Shown: positions 1 to 17,010, counted from the stretch's first letter. The stretch: 64,000 nt of DNA from Sceloporus undulatus (GCF_019175285.1 NC_056523.1:112365351-112429350); one strand, 5' to 3'. Program-made: numbers and translations. Notes: a model not told the origin generated them from the letters alone.

Positions 1-366
1 AGTCTAACAGCATTTGGGCACCCACATTTGGAAACAGTGATCTACTTCACCTAATATTCAACTTAAACCTACCCTGTTAAAACATCAGCCCAAGTGATGT
101 TGTTCTGCCTTCTTCAGCAGCAGACAAGAAATCTTTGCTCTCACCTGAAGAAATCTGTGATCTCAAATTAGAGCCACTTCAAAGTGCAATTATTTTCTTC
201 ATACTGCGGCTCATACCTTTGGAATTATTCTGGTATTTTGCTATGTTTTCTGAGCTTGGGGCAACATCTTAGAAAACTGCCCTGGGTTTTGGTTCCTACA
301 TGGATGCAAGGAATTCAGGGGTTACTGAGGATTTAATTCAAGCTTTTTTCTCTTTGCCCATGCTGA

Positions 367-4608
<4,242 letters not shown>

Positions 4609-6200
4609 AGTGTCACTGGACCCCATCCCTGAGGAGGACTCCTCCGAAGCAATGGGACACATTTATGAAAAGGTTGAGACAACACAAACGCCTTTTCATG
4701 CTTCAAGCAAACTGCAGAAGGATATTGAGGGAACCTGGTTCTTCAGCAGGAACCCACCTTCCAGTGAACAAAGGATTAACAAACTGATGAGCTTTTGAGA
4801 ACTGGTTTGGGTAAACTGGGGAGGGGGGACTTTGGGAAAGAGGGTGGGCAAGGGAAATCCTTTCAAGGATTTTTTTTAAAAAAAGCTGTGTTCTTAAATA
4901 CCCTTTTTGAATGGCCCAGCAGGAGCATTTCAAATAGGTCTGGCATGCCAGCTATCTGGACTTTATCAACTTTGTTCTTTGGTAATGAAGCTACAGGAGA
5001 ATGCCTACTTTGGTTTAACAGGAGTGATGGGAGGGATGATGAGGTGGTTCAGAGATCCTCACTCAAGCTAGCCAATGACTTTGAGGAAGCCATCTTTTAA
5101 ACTTCCTTGTGGAAGTACCTCTCATACTTGAGGGCAGGTGAGCATCCCTCACTTCTACGAAATGAGGCATGGCACAGAGATGCATTGCAGTCAGTTCTCT
5201 GGAAAGATGCTGTTTACAGCATGTTTTGCTGTTCTGCTCTGCAGCCAAACTCTATCAGAGCAAGTATTGTTGATTAAACAGGGGCACAATGAAGGATCCA
5301 TGAGAAAGACAACACTATCAACATGGTGCTTTGTTTTAGCTCAGGACTGCCAGTACTGACCTAGGTGAGGAGTCAGCTTTCACTGTTTCTCTCAGGCTGC
5401 TATGTAACATTTTTAATGTGTCAGATAAAATCAATAGCTACAGAAGGTCATGAAGTATTCATTTCCCCCACTCCATAAGAAAGTCTATGAAGTTCTCCTG
5501 CCTTACTGTTGTTACAGTCCATTTGTCCACTCTCCTGCTTTTTGCTGTACAGCAAAGCTGGACTCCCCTTACAATAACAGGTGAGACAGAACAGCGAATA
5601 AATAAACTGAAAATGCAAGAAATCAGCTTCTACAAAATGTTTCCCACCTCCAGAGTTATTTTTAAAAGGACACTGAGGTCAATAGGACTGCTCCTGAAGG
5701 CTTTTTCCTCTGTTAAATATCTCTGGAAGACACTTGAAGCAAACTTGATCAATGTTAGGTTCCTATCATCCCAAGTGATATACACAATAACAGGGACTTT
5801 ACTGCCTTTTCTGTTTTATAAAACCCTTCTCTGATAAGGGCTATGGTTGCACATTTTTTTGCATTGTAAGGTGTCTGTCTCCGTGCGCATATGGTCTCTG
5901 GTCAATTGCAGATCTGTCTGATTAAGAGAATGTGAAGAGAAAACCTGAGAGAGGCCTGAAGAGGCCCCAAGGTAAAAGCCATAATAAACACCTGCAATTG
6001 TCCTCCTGCTGTGCCAATTTCCAAAAGACCAGAAGCTGTAGTGACCTAGTTTCCTTTTATAAGGGGAGGTGGGTGGGGTGCTTGTATCTCTCCGGAAGCA
6101 TATTGTGGCATACTTTTTATTATTTAAGAATTGTCTGCACTTTAAGATCTGGATCCTCTCCCTTTACCACCCCCAAATAAAAGATGATCTTTGTAGTGAA
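4609..6200 (+). other. AFAP1L1: AFAP1L1 3' UTR
   Basis: About 1.6 kb of non-coding sequence follows the stop at 4606-4608 and ends just after an AATAAA with a T/GT-rich downstream stretch. I saw no recognisable repeat in it. The 3' end is inferred from the signal, not from transcript data. Confidence 0.7.
6176..6181 (+). terminator. Polyadenylation signal AATAAA (AFAP1L1)
   Basis: Canonical AATAAA followed within 20-50 bases by TGTGTGTGTTCTTCTGTTG, a typical GU/U-rich downstream element. It is the first well-formed signal after the AFAP1L1 stop. Confidence 0.7.
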
Positions 6201-6239
6201 CTGTGTGTGTTCTTCTGTTGTTATTTTTTGTAACATCTA

Positions 6240-7795
6240 AAGCAAGGTTTCCTGAGATGGAATTTCAAAGGGTGTGACAAAGGGTGGCTTGTGTCCTTGA
6301 GTGAGGAATCACAAGTCATCACTCAGCGAGCTAAAAGTGTGCCTTGAGAAGTGGTATAAGGTGGTTGTGTTGCATAGATAGTAGTCTTGCTGTTTATTTA
6401 ATCAAAAGTAAAGAATAACAGAATTAATATATAAAGTAAATAACTGATTGTCAGAGTATTGTTTTTAAAATCGTTATAACACAACATCCAACGTAATCAT
6501 TGTATATTATTTCACTCATAAATTCATCATTGCAAATGTTCATTGAATATTTCACATCTCAGGGCCTCTCAGCTTGCCTTTTACCTCTGCTCACATGCAC
6601 CATGTCTCCCTCTGTCACTTGAATTCACTCAGCCAACTTATCACCACTTTGTCCAGCTAATCAAATACCTCCCTTGTTGCCACTGACTTCCTCGTATATA
6701 ATGCAGAGGAGCATGGAGAAGACAGCAGGTAACATTTGTCACAAGCACATTCCAGTCTCCCTCTGCCTGAGTTGAGAAAGACATAAACTTGTTTGCGCAT
6801 TTCTCTGTATTCTGGTAGCCCAATCGATTCATTCAAATCACATTCATTCACACTGGTATGAGCTTATTGGCAGTGAAATTGACCAACTACACAGTGATAT
6901 ACACTTGCGCAAAAATTACTCCCATGTAAATTTTGGCATTGATTGAGTATGCTGTGACACAGCATTCATCACAGGAATTCCCCCAAACACTGGCTGACAT
7001 TTTCACTTGCATGAATGGCCAGAGTGTTTCTCTTCAAGGAAAAGAGTTGTGAAAAGTTGAATGCCTTCAAAGAAAAGTTACATCTTTGGCACTGAAGGAT
7101 GGAAACAAGCCGTCTCTCAAATTTTCCTTCACTAGAAAATATGGTTGTTGATGCTGGATCCATAACTCTTACTATGCATGAAGAACTTGTGGCTCATTTG
7201 GAAATGCTGTCAAACCTGTTTGAAGGATATTTTTTTCCTGGAGAACTGAAGATTTCAGACTGGATCATGAATCCATATTCTGACATTTTGGAGAAAATGT
7301 CAGATGATGAAGAGCTGAATGAAGTCCATAATGATTTGTGGATAAATCAAATCTTAAAATGCAATTTGAAAGCAAGACTTTGGAGGAGTTTTGGTGTACA
7401 GCACTGGATATATTCACAAAACTTGACAGCAAAGCATCAAATATACAGCAACATACTTGTGTGAATCTGAATTCAGTTCTCTTTTGTCAATCAAGACAAA
7501 ATCTAGGAATCGCCTGAATCCACTGGCAGACCTGCAGGTTGCAGTCAGCAAGAAAGTTCTACGTTTTGACAAAATCATGAATGAAAAGCTGGACCAAAGA
7601 AGTCAATGGGCTAAAAATTATTTTCAGTTCAGTTTTTTTCACCTGTAGTATTGCATGTGGTTTAATTGGTAGTTCAAAAAATAGAAATTAGACTTCATTT
7701 TCAAATGTGATGCTACTTTTGTAGGGGGTGCGGACATTAATCAAACATTTCCTAGAGGTGTAGGGCATAGAAAAGGTCTGGAATCATGATCTAAA
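6240..7795 (+). pseudogene. hAT transposase fossil, ZBED5/FAM200-like C-terminal half
   Basis: Translation from about 7045 gives FKEKLHLWH, FPSLENMV, then further on LWINQI, LEEFWCTALDIFTKL and KTKSRNRLNPLADLQVAVSK. These match the C-terminal dimerisation region of hAT transposases of the ZBED5/FAM200/GTF2IRD2 type (FW..., then CE-FS-K-RNRL). There is an in-frame stop near 7105 and a frameshift near 7370-7470. The DDE core and BED finger were not found. The outer bounds are guesses from degraded end-like sequences near 6240 and 7790. This is a relic, not a domesticated gene. Confidence 0.6.
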
Positions 7796-7817
7796 GCCTT
7801 TCAACTGCTAGTATATC

Positions 7818-8170
7818 AACTCCTTAATAATGTGGTGCTAGAGAAGAGTTCTATGGATACTGTGTGGACTGTCAAAAAGACAAATAAATGAATCTGAACT
7901 CTCCCTAAAGTCAGGATGATAAAACTTAAACTGTCATACTTTGGATGTATCATGACAAGGCATGACTCACTAGAAAAGACAATAATATTTGGTACGGTAG
8001 AAGGCAGTAGGAAAAGAGAAAGACTGCATTATGGGTGGATAGACACAATCAGGGAAGCCACAGCTCTCTCTGGAACTGCTGGGCAGGGCTTTGATGACAG
8101 GGGGAATCTGAGGTCTCTCATTCATAGGATAGCTATAAATCACAGTAAACTTGATGGCATTTAACAACTG
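7818..8170 (+). mobile_element. RTE-BovB LINE 3' fragment
   Basis: Plus-strand translation in pieces gives KKTNK, IKLKLSYFGCIMTRHDSLEKT and then a GTVEGSRKRERLHYGWIDTI-like region, the C-terminal end of the BovB reverse transcriptase ORF. It is 5'-truncated and broken. Confidence 0.8.
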
Positions 8171-8545
8171 CTGTGCAGTCACAGTGATGATTTGTAGCAT
8201 TGTGTCTCCACCGAGCTCTTTGTCCTAGCAGCTGGCATAGGTTGGTGCTAGTATGCCAGCTACAGATCCCAGTGCCAGAGAACAGTGGTGTGCCCAAAAG
8301 CTGTTTATATGTCACAAGGAGAGATAAATTGCCAGTTGCTTTTGTTAGCAAATATTGGCCACCTACATGGAGCTGGGCAGAGCCTGCTGAAACCAAAAGA
8401 CGAGTAAAAAATCGAATCTTTCAAACCAGTGTTGATATTTTACTGGCTTTTTGGGCAACATTACTGGATGTGCCAGTAAATAGAATAATTTTTAGCAACC
8501 CAAGACAGTGTAGTGAGATTATAAAAAGCCATACATGCCACCCAT
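8171..8545. other. Intergenic stretch, nothing recognised
   Basis: No gene, RNA or known repeat could be recognised here. Confidence 0.5.
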
Positions 8546-9455
8546 AGGATAGACTCATAGAGTTGGAAGAGACCGCAAGGGCCATCCTTTCCAACCCCCT
8601 GCCATGCAGCAAATCTCAATCAAAGCATCCTCGACAGATGGCCATCCAGCCTCTGTTTAAAGACCTCCATAGAAGGAGACTCCACTACACTACAAGGGAG
8701 TGCATTCCACTGTTGAACAGTCCTTACTGTCAGGAGGTTTCTTCTAATGTTGAGGTAGAATCTCTTTTCCTGTAGCAGTTCCGTGTTCTAGTCTCTGGAG
8801 CAGCAGAAAACAAGCTTGCTCCATCCTCAATGTGACACCCCTTCAAATACTTAAACAGGTCTATCGTATCACCTCTTAACCAACTCTTTTCTAGACTAAA
8901 CATACCCAGGTCCCTAAGTCTTTCCTCATATGGCATGGTTTCCAGGCTCTTCACCATTTTGGTGGCCCTCCTCTGGACACATTCCAGCTTCTCAACATCC
9001 TTTTTGAATTGTGGCGCCCAGAACTGGACACAATATTCCAGGTGAGGCCTGACCAAAGTGGAAGAGGGTGGCACTATTACTTCCCTTGATCTAGACTCTA
9101 TATGTCTATTGATGCAGCCTAAAATAGCATTGGCCTTTTTAGAGGCCACATCACACTGTTGACTCATGTTCAACTTGGGGTCTACTAGGACTCCTTGATC
9201 CCTTTCACACCTAGTCTCCTTAAGCCAGGTGCCCCCCATCAGTTTTCCACAGCATCTATGGATTTCATTTTTCTACCTAAGTGCAGTATCTTACATTTCT
9301 CCATGTTGAAGTTCATTTTTTTTTAGTTTTGCCCCAGCTTTCTAACTATTAAGGTCATTTTGAATTTTGATCCTGTCCTTTGGGGCATTAGCTACTCCTC
9401 CTAATTTGGTGTCATCTGCAAATCTGATAAGCATGCCCTGTTTTTATCTTTTAGT
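8546..9455 (-). mobile_element. CR1 LINE 3' end
   Basis: Minus-strand translation at 9239-8730 gives a CR1 ORF2 C-terminus: VLVDPKLNMSQQCDVASKKA, RPHLEYCVQFWAPQFKKDVE, LECVQRRATKMVKSLE and YEERLRDLGMFSLEK. The 3' end carries the usual AGAGTTGGAAGAGACC region near 8558. It is 5'-truncated. Confidence 0.92.
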
Positions 9456-9995
9456 CCTTTCCAGTGCCTTTTACAAGTGGTAATTCCATACCAGCAGCTA
9501 GCCACTGAGCAATGTTACAGCTGGCCCCCAGCTGGCCGCCAGGAATGGGAGAGAGGATTTGCAATGTGTATAGTCATAACAGTAGAACTTGCTAAAACCA
9601 GAGGGCTGTTCTAGTACTGAGTCAATTGATTACCATGAATAGCTAGCCATTTCCTCCTAAAATCATGGCATCCCTCCTCCCTCCGTGTCTCTATTTCCTT
9701 TGCCCTAAAAAATTTGTGTAGATTTTTGAAGGTTTATACTGATATAAACCACCTTGCATACCTTTCACAAAGACATTCACGAGGGCATTTTCAGATGGAG
9801 GATTTCTCACAGTAGCAATGTGATGACCCTGTGACAGCTCTTCTACCCTACTGAATGAGCTTTCCCATAGTAATTTAAAAAGATAGAAATAGAGAGGTTT
9901 ACAAGTGTAGGATGTTGTCACCTCCATGAAATTCAGTGAATGAAGCAGATGATATGATGATGATGATTGATGATGATGTTTTTCTACAATCACCC
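9456..9995. other. Intergenic stretch, nothing recognised
   Basis: No supported gene. A 100-codon open frame at 9993-9691 (-) has simple composition and no motif I can name. Confidence 0.45.
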
Positions 9996-10040
<45 letters not shown>

Positions 10041-10130
10041 TTTATTTATATTTCCCGCCTCTCCCAAGGATTGAGGCAGGATTACATCAATAAAATAATA
10101 CAATAATACAAATACAATTGATAAAACACT
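9996..10130 (-). mobile_element. (AAT)n and L2-type LINE 3' tail
   Basis: An AAT microsatellite (9996-10038) is followed by TTTATTTATATTTCCCGCCT, the reverse complement of the common squamate LINE 3' terminus ending GGCGGGATATAAATAAA. The tail is all that remains. Confidence 0.6.
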
Positions 10131-10639
10131 AATACTGAATTTACCACATTCCTATTAATTCTTTAAAAAACTGTTCAGAATTCCTATAACATGTATTACA
10201 AAAGAAAATTATTTGTACCTCAAGATCTTACTGGCCTCTGAGATGTTTGATAAAAGAAAAGCTGTCTTTTAACATCTGTATCAAGCAATTCCTATATTAA
10301 GACACAATAAAATGTCACAACACAGTGAGTAAGCTTTTGGTTTATTCTCATGAGAATGTAAAGGAATGATGCTGTAGCCACAAAGCCTACATTTGGTCAT
10401 AGTATTACAATGGACTGTAGAAGCTAGGTAACAATTCTAGAAATAGCTCCTTTATGGGTTTCAGGGTGCAACTTCAAATGATGAAGGAAAGAATGTACAA
10501 AGGGCCATGAACAAACTCTCCCTCACATCATGATGTTACCACTGTCCATTTGATTATTTTTTTTTACTAATAGTTTATTTTAATAGTTAACTTTTAATTC
10601 TAAATGTGTTTAATTCTTTTACAGGAAATATGGAGATAT

Positions 10640-10750
10640 TATATGTACTATGTACTGTATATTGGATTGATTTTAAAAATGTTACCACTTTGATTGTTTT
10701 TTGTAACAGAAAAGCAGGGTATAAAGATGTTGTTGTTGTTGTTGTTACTA
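10640..10750 (+). mobile_element. LINE 3' tail with GTT repeat
   Basis: ACCACTTTGATTGTTTTTTG, then AAAGCAGGGTATAAAGATG and (TTG)n: a degraded L2-type LINE 3' terminus in plus orientation. Confidence 0.5.
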
Positions 10751-10816
10751 TTACTATTAGACAAAGTGAAGCAACCGCCTCAAGAGCAGCTGCAGAGGAG
10801 CCTAATACACAAAAGA

Positions 10817-11752
10817 TGTGGCGCTCTTAGAGCCTGCACTGACAGTTGCAATCTATCTTTAATGTTTAGGGGAATGTTTAGCTTGACTTTGCAAGAGGGG
10901 GTAACATGCAGGAAGTGAGCACCAACCATACCAGTAATAACTGACAGAGACTCCAGGCATGGTGAACTACATGTCCTTTTATTGGGAGAAATTTACAAAC
11001 ACACACATTAGAGCAACTCACTCATTCACACAGCCTACAGATATAACCAAAAGCAAAAGGGGATAAAAGCATTTGAGGGTTGGATAAGGAGATATATGTA
11101 GTGATCCTAAAGGGATGGCCCATAGAAAGCAAGAGCAGCTTAAACTGCAAGGCTCGAGTATGCAGGTTTAGGGAAGCAGACAGGAAAAGAAAAAAGGAAT
11201 AATAACTTAAACTGAAGCTTAAGGGCAACAGACACCAGAAAAGCAGTAGGACTGCCTGCAGCAAAAAGGCTAAGTTTGGGGGTGCTATTTATACCTTAAA
11301 ATCCAAAACAAAAGCTTGATTGCCCCTCAACAGAACCTGATAAGGTTTCCTAACTGCAAAGTTTGTTTTGATATTCGGGAGATGAGAAGGACTGATTTTG
11401 ATTTATGATACTTCATGGACATTACATCACCTAGACAAGATCTGGAGTCCCCAGGAATGGAAAGGATTATTTAGGAATACACAAAAGATGAAAGGGAGAT
11501 TCCAGTCTTGTTTGATCAGGCAGAACTAATATTTTGGCTTTCAGTTTCCATGAGAAATGTGGAATGGGTTGGTAGTCTAATCCATCCCCATGACTTTCCA
11601 TATGACTAGGTCTACGTATCATTCACACTACCTATTCCATTGCTATGTATGCCATTGCAATTGTATCCGCTCATGCTGGCTGTTCCATCACACTATGGCT
11701 GAATTAATAAATATTTTTGCCTATGTTTGGAGACTTACAAGCCATAGTAGCA
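10817..11752 (-). mobile_element. LTR-like fossil, copy A
   Basis: On the minus strand there is a TATA-like GGTATAAATAGC near 11293 and an AATAAA-type signal near 10977, in LTR order. The block aligns along its length with the solo LTR at 12550-16286, with considerable divergence, so both are old. No target duplication was seen around this copy. Gypsy- or ERV-type; superfamily unresolved. Confidence 0.5.
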
Positions 11753-12170
11753 GTCCCTAGCTGTTCTGAATCTCCTGGTGATATCCCCCTGGGAGGGCAG
11801 AGCTATCTTACATCAGGTAGCTTACTAGATTGCTGTCCACAAGTGTGGTGGACAATGATTTACTGCCACAGTTAAAGTAAGATTCAACTACTACTCTCAC
11901 TTCTGTATGTGAGTTGGTGATTGTGAGTGGCATTTTCCCTTTATCCTATCAGCCATAGCCTCAACCCATTTTTAAAAATATGAAATCCAGAAGTTATAAG
12001 CATCTGGCTTGAGTCTTAAAAGAAAAACACAGGCTCCTTGTTAGGTAAAGAGCAACACAGCATACTAACAAAGCTGGATATTAATTTTAGAAAGCAATAC
12101 GTAGATTGCTACCTCCTTGAAAGAGCTACTGACACATTATTTTCTTCATATTGTTAATCAGTTTCTACAT

Positions 12171-12306
12171 TAATGGTTCACAGCCTTTAGTCCTCCAGAT
12201 GTTTTGAACTTCAACTCTTTTAATCCCTGACCATTGACCATGCTAGCTGGGATTTCTGGAATATAAAGTCCAAAACATCTAGAGAACCATAGTTCAAGAA
12301 CCACTG
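12171..12306. mobile_element. hAT-type foldback MITE
   Basis: Inverted ends TAATGGTTCACAGCC and TTCAAGAACCACTG enclose a CCAGATGTTTTGAACTTCAA / AAGTCCAAAACATCTAG foldback. This fits small non-autonomous hAT elements with CAGTGGTTCTCAACC ends. Confidence 0.6.
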
Positions 12307-13129
12307 TTTTATAGATAATCTTATTAGACATCTCTCCATTCTAAATGATGTAAAATAATTAAAAATTTACATATTCTTAAATCCTTAAAAAAGATTTGGA
12401 TTTTGGAATACCTATATTTGCATATATGTACATAATGTGATATCTTGGAGATGGGACCCAAGCCTAACCACAAAATTCATTTATGTTTCATATACACATT
12501 GTACATATAGCCGAAACGTAAGTTAATACAATAGTCTGTTATCATTTTGTGTCGAGCTAGTAGAGCCTCCACTAGCAATTACAAACTATCTTTAATTAAT
12601 TTTGGGGAAATACTCAACTTGGCTATATGAGAGGGTGTAACACAATATGCAGGGTCCAGCACCAACAATACCCATACTCATTAGGGAGATCCAGGCATGG
12701 GGAAATACATATTTATTAAGAAAAATAGAAAGTAGCACACACACAAAGATAACTCATACAAATATACTGCATGCAGCGCTAACCTGAACACAGAAATCTG
12801 AATGGGAATAACAGAGACTGAAGGTTGAATGAGGCAATAGCTACCTATTCTTGAAGACAAAAGTCCACGGAAAGCCAAGAAGTATGAAAACGCAAGCCAT
12901 GAGGCTTAGGAGTGCAGGTTTTGGGGAAAGAAGGGAACAAAGGACTGAGACCAAAGCCTGAGGATGACAGTCAGCATCCATGCAAGGAAGGCTGACTGCC
13001 AAGACTGTAGCATACTGTGTCTATTGTAACTGCTGCAACTGTCACAAAAAGATTTCTTTTGGGTGTATGTGTGTGCATGTAATATATATACTTTTTATCC
13101 ATGAGAGTTCTATGGGAAATGAAAAGTTT

Positions 13130-15817
13130 GATTACCCTACAATGGAACTTGGAAAGGCTAACAGACTCCCTAGCCGAGCTGACACAGCTGGTCTCAGAAC
13201 TGGTGCTGGAGTCTCCTAGACTTCTTGTTCTGGGAGACCTCAACATCCCTTTCGAGGCCGGCTCACAAGATCTGACAGGTGCAGCTCGGGAGTTCATGGC
13301 ATCCATGATGGTCATGGGCCTGTCCCAATTAGTCGCGGGTCCAACGTATTGCGCAGGTAATACGCTAGATGTTGTTTTTAGTACAGACTGGGACAGTCTG
13401 TGGGCAGAGGTATGTAGTACCTCTGCTCTGTCATGGACGGACCATTTCCTGGTCGATGTACAACTTAAGGCAACTGCCCAAATCCCCCCCGGGGGTGGAG
13501 GACCGATTAGGATGGTCCACCCTCGAAGGCTGATGGAACCCAAAAGGTTCCAAGAAGCCCTAGAGGGGTTTATGGTTGGATCTGATGGCGACTCTGTTGA
13601 TGCCCTGACTAACATCTGGAATAACGACCTTTCCAGGGCTATGTACAGCATCGTTCCTAAGCGTCCTTTCCGGCCCGCTTCTAATAAAAAACCCTGGTAT
13701 ACTGAAGATCTCTGAGAAATGAAGCGGGCCGTGCAATGACTAGAACGCAGCTGGTGGAGACACCAGCTCTTATCCTACAAGACACTCTATCAGGCTCTTT
13801 TGAAGTCCTATGGAATGGCAATAGGTGCAGCAAAGAACTCCTTCTATGCTGCACATATTGCGTCTGCAGAGTCACGTCCAGCAGAGCTGTTCAGGGTGGT
13901 GAGGGAGCTGACTCAGCTTCCTCCCACTCTGAACCCTATTTTAGAACCAACTAAGGCCTGCTGTGACAATTTTAACAACTTCTTCACAGATAAAATCTCT
14001 CGGATAAGGGCTGATCTCGACGCTGGCATTTCAACAGGAACAATAGCAGAGGTGTCCAGAGCATCCATGGACTCTATTAAATTGGATCATTTTGAGTTTG
14101 TTAATACCGATGAAGTGGACAAGCTTCTTGGAAGTGTTAGGAGGATGACGTGCTCTCTCGATCCCTGTCCTTCATGGCTGACCGTTCAGGGTGGTGATGC
14201 TGTAATCTTATTATTACAATGCATAATCAATGCATCTTTCAGGGAGGGAAAAAATCCATCTAGTTTAAAACTAGCAACAGTCAAACCGTTGCTCAAAAAA
14301 CCCTCCCTGGACCCCCTGATAAGGAACAACTACAGACCGGTCTCATTATTGCCATTTTTGGATAAGGTGATCGAGAGAGCGGCCGCCTTCCAACTCCAAG
14401 CAGTTTTGGATGAAACCGATTATCTGGACCCATTTCAAACTGGCTCCAGAGCGGGATACGGAGTTGAGACTGCCATGGTTGCCTTAGTCGATGATCTCCG
14501 TCTGGGTATCGACAGGGGAAGTGTGACCTTGTTGGTGCTTTTGGACATCTCAGCGGCCTTCAATACCATCGACCATGGTATCTTTCTGGAACACCTGAGG
14601 GAATTGGGTATCAGGGGCACTGCGCTCCAGTGGGTCCGATCCTATCTCTCGAACAGATTCCAGATGGTGCAGTTGGGGGACACCTGCTCCTCTAAGAGGG
14701 AACTTACATCTGGTGTCCCTCAGGGAGCGATTCTGTCCCCCACTTTGTTTAACATTTACATGAAACCGCTGGGAGAGATCATCTGGAGACACGGGGTGCG
14801 GTGTTATCAGTATGCTGATGACACCCAAATATGCTTCTCTGTACCCCTGACTGATTCAGTGACTAAGGATGGAGTCTCTCCTCTGAACGCCTGCCTGGAG
14901 TCAGTAATGGGCTGGATGAGGGAAAACAAACTCTGAATCCAGAGAAAACGGAAGTACTGGTGATAGGTTCCCCAGGCCCGGGGAAGGAAATTTATCCACC
15001 TGTCCTGAATGGGGTCACACTTCCCCTGAAGGACGAAGTTCGCAGCTTAGGAGTACTTCTGGACTCGTCTCTGCAGTTGACATCTCAAGTAGATGCGACG
15101 TTCAGAAGTGCTTGCTATCAACTTCAGTTGATACGCCAGCTTTGACCCTACCTGAAACTGTGGTACATGCTCTGGTAACCTCTCACTTAGATTTCTGTAA
15201 TGCGCTCTACATGGGGCAACCCTTGTACCAAGCCCAGAAGCTTCAGCTAGTACAAAACATGGCAGCCAGATTGGTCTCTGGTGTTTCCAGGTTTGACCAT
15301 ATAACACCTATTTTGAAAGATCTGCACTGGCTGCCTATTCGTTTCTGAGCACAATACAAGGTGTTGGTTATTATCTATAAAGCCCTACATGGCTTGGGCC
15401 CGAGATACTTGAGGGACCGCATCTCCCCATATAATCCGCCCTGCACACTCAGAACAACCGGGAAGAACTTGCTAGAAATTCCATCATCTAAATACACTAC
15501 TACATCCCAGAGGGCCTTCTCAGTAGCGGCCCCACAAATCTGGAACAGTCTTCCCAAGGAACTCTGCCTGATCACCCCCTAGAAATATTCAAAAAGAGGC
15601 TAAAAACTTTCCTCTTCTGTCAAGCCTTCCCCTCTGGAAAATGAACTAGTCTACTTTGATCCCATCAACTTTCTGCCTCACCCTTTTGAATGATTGTTTT
15701 AGATTTGTATATTGTATTGTGTTATTGGTTTTATCTATTTTATGATGCGTTTGTAATTGGTTTTAAATTTTGTGTACACCGCTTTGATCTTCTGGAAAAG
15801 CGGTATAAAAATAAAAC

Positions 15818-15871
<54 letters not shown>
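13130..15871 (+). mobile_element. L2-clade LINE, 5'-truncated
   Basis: Plus-strand pieces encode the end of an endonuclease domain (LLVLGDLNIPFEA near 13225, WTDHFLVDVQL near 13440) and a reverse transcriptase: [52 protein letters not shown], the YADDTQ catalytic box at about 14812, WMRENKL, and the L2-type tail [16 protein letters not shown] and LHWLPIRF. The longest open piece is 13800-14936. Stops and frameshifts near 13713, 14935 and 15145 show it is dead. The 3' end reads GCGGTATAAAAATAAAACTT and then (ATT)n. The 5' truncation lies within the endonuclease. Confidence 0.92.
15818..15870. repeat. (ATT)n microsatellite, L2 tail
   Basis: Uninterrupted ATT repeats directly after the L2 3' terminus; this is the element's own tail. 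Confidence 0.9.
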
Positions 15872-15888
15872 CAAAATGTAGAGTTTGT

Positions 15889-15898
15889 NNNNNNNNNN
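15889..15898. other. Assembly gap (10 N)
   Basis: Ten N bases within LTR copy B. The flanks line up with adjacent bases of copy A (AGTTTG then TTTGATAT), so little sequence is probably missing. Confidence 0.95.
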
Positions 15899-16436
15899 TT
15901 TGATATCCAGATGAAATGGACTGATTGTGATCAATGATGCTTCACAGATTTTACAACACCTAGACAAGATCTAGGATCCCTAGTAATAGCAGGCAGGAAG
16001 AGAGTGTTTAGAGAAACACAGAGATGAAAGAGGGAATTCCTTTGTTTGATCTGGCAGAATTCAACCTTTGGCTTTTTGGAGTTCGTCTGAAATGCAGAGT
16101 GAGGGTTATGTGTGGCAATGCTCTTTCTAATAAGCTCCTCCTTCTCCCATCTTTCTGCATGGCCATGGCTACATGTCATCATACTTTCAATCCCAGTGCT
16201 ATGGATGCCATTGCAAACCACATCTACTCGTCTACTTTAACAGCATGTATATCAATGGATGTTCAGATACTTACAAGCTGTAATACTTTTGTGCATGAAA
16301 TAAAGTTTGTGTGCATAACCACTGAAAAGAAAGGTGTCACTGTTTCAGCTAGCCATGAAAAATATTTTGGTTTTTGGAGTACTTCGGATTTTGGAATTCT
16401 TGAGAAGGCAGACTCAAGCTGTACTTTGTTGTTAAC

Positions 16437-17010
16437 TGTCCTCAAGATGACCCAGACTCATGGCAACCCCATGGATGGGACATTTCCAAGACCTCCCTGT
16501 CCTCCACTGCTCCATTCAGGTCCTGTAGATTCAGGCTGTGACCTCCCTGACTGAGTCCATCCATCTGGTGTGCAGTCTTCCCCTCTTTCTACTTCACCTT
16601 TCCCAGCATTATTGATTTTTTTAATGAGCTGTGCCTTTTCATGATGTGGCCAAAGTACGACAGCCTAAATTTGACCATCTTGGCTTCCAGGGAAAATTCA
16701 GGCTTGATCGATTCAAGGACCCAATTGTTTGTCTTTTTGGTTGTCTACAGTATCCTCAGCACTCTTCTCCAGCACCACATCTCAAATGAGTTTTCTTTTT
16801 ATCCGCCTTCTTCACTGTTCAGCTGTTACATTCATACATTGTAAAGGGAAATATAATGGCTTAGATGATTCTAACTTTAGTGCTTGGTTGTATATCTTTA
16901 TAACTTAGGATCTTGTCAAGTTCTTTCACAGCTGCCCTTCCCATTCCTAGTCTTCTTCTGAATTCTTGACTACAGACCCCATTCTGATCAATATTTGATC
17001 CTAGGTAGGG
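16437..17010 (-). mobile_element. RTE-BovB LINE 3' fragment
   Basis: The minus-strand equivalent of GTCGTACTTTGGCCACATC, GGAGAAGAGTGCTGAGGATA and CTAGGAATGGGAAGGGCAGC: the C-terminal reverse-transcriptase region and 3' end of BovB, in reverse orientation. Confidence 0.85.

Larger units (their letters stand above)
12550..16286 (-). mobile_element. Solo LTR fossil, copy B, interrupted by an L2 LINE
   Basis: The LTR lies between 5-bp direct repeats TTTTG at 12545-12549 and 16287-16291. It begins TGTC and aligns with copy A at 10817-11752. Its own length is about 0.85 kb, split into about 12550-13100 and 15890-16286 by the L2 insertion. No internal retroviral region is present, so it is a solo LTR. 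A 5-bp duplication fits Gypsy or some ERV classes. It is old and broken. Confidence 0.7.
12385..16405 (+). mobile_element. Tigger-type MITE split by later insertions
   Basis: The left piece (12385-12549: GGATTTTGGAATACC, ATATCTTGGAGATGGGACCC, TTCATTTATGTTTCATATAC) and the right piece (16287-16405: TGTGCATGAAATAAAGTTTG, GTGTCACTGTTTCAGC) are consecutive parts of one family. Unsplit copies exist at 40204-40515 and 48806-49132. A solo LTR sits between the pieces with a TTTTG duplication. Confidence 0.8.

Noticed and set aside
7099-7648. A possible domesticated ZBED-like gene
   Set aside because: It has a frameshift and stop, no upstream BED or DDE region in frame, and no splice structure. It reads as a dead hAT relic.
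10817-16286. LTR copies A and B as the two ends of one retroelement
   Set aside because: Copy B has its own TTTTG duplication within a MITE, so it inserted alone; A and B are also well diverged from each other.
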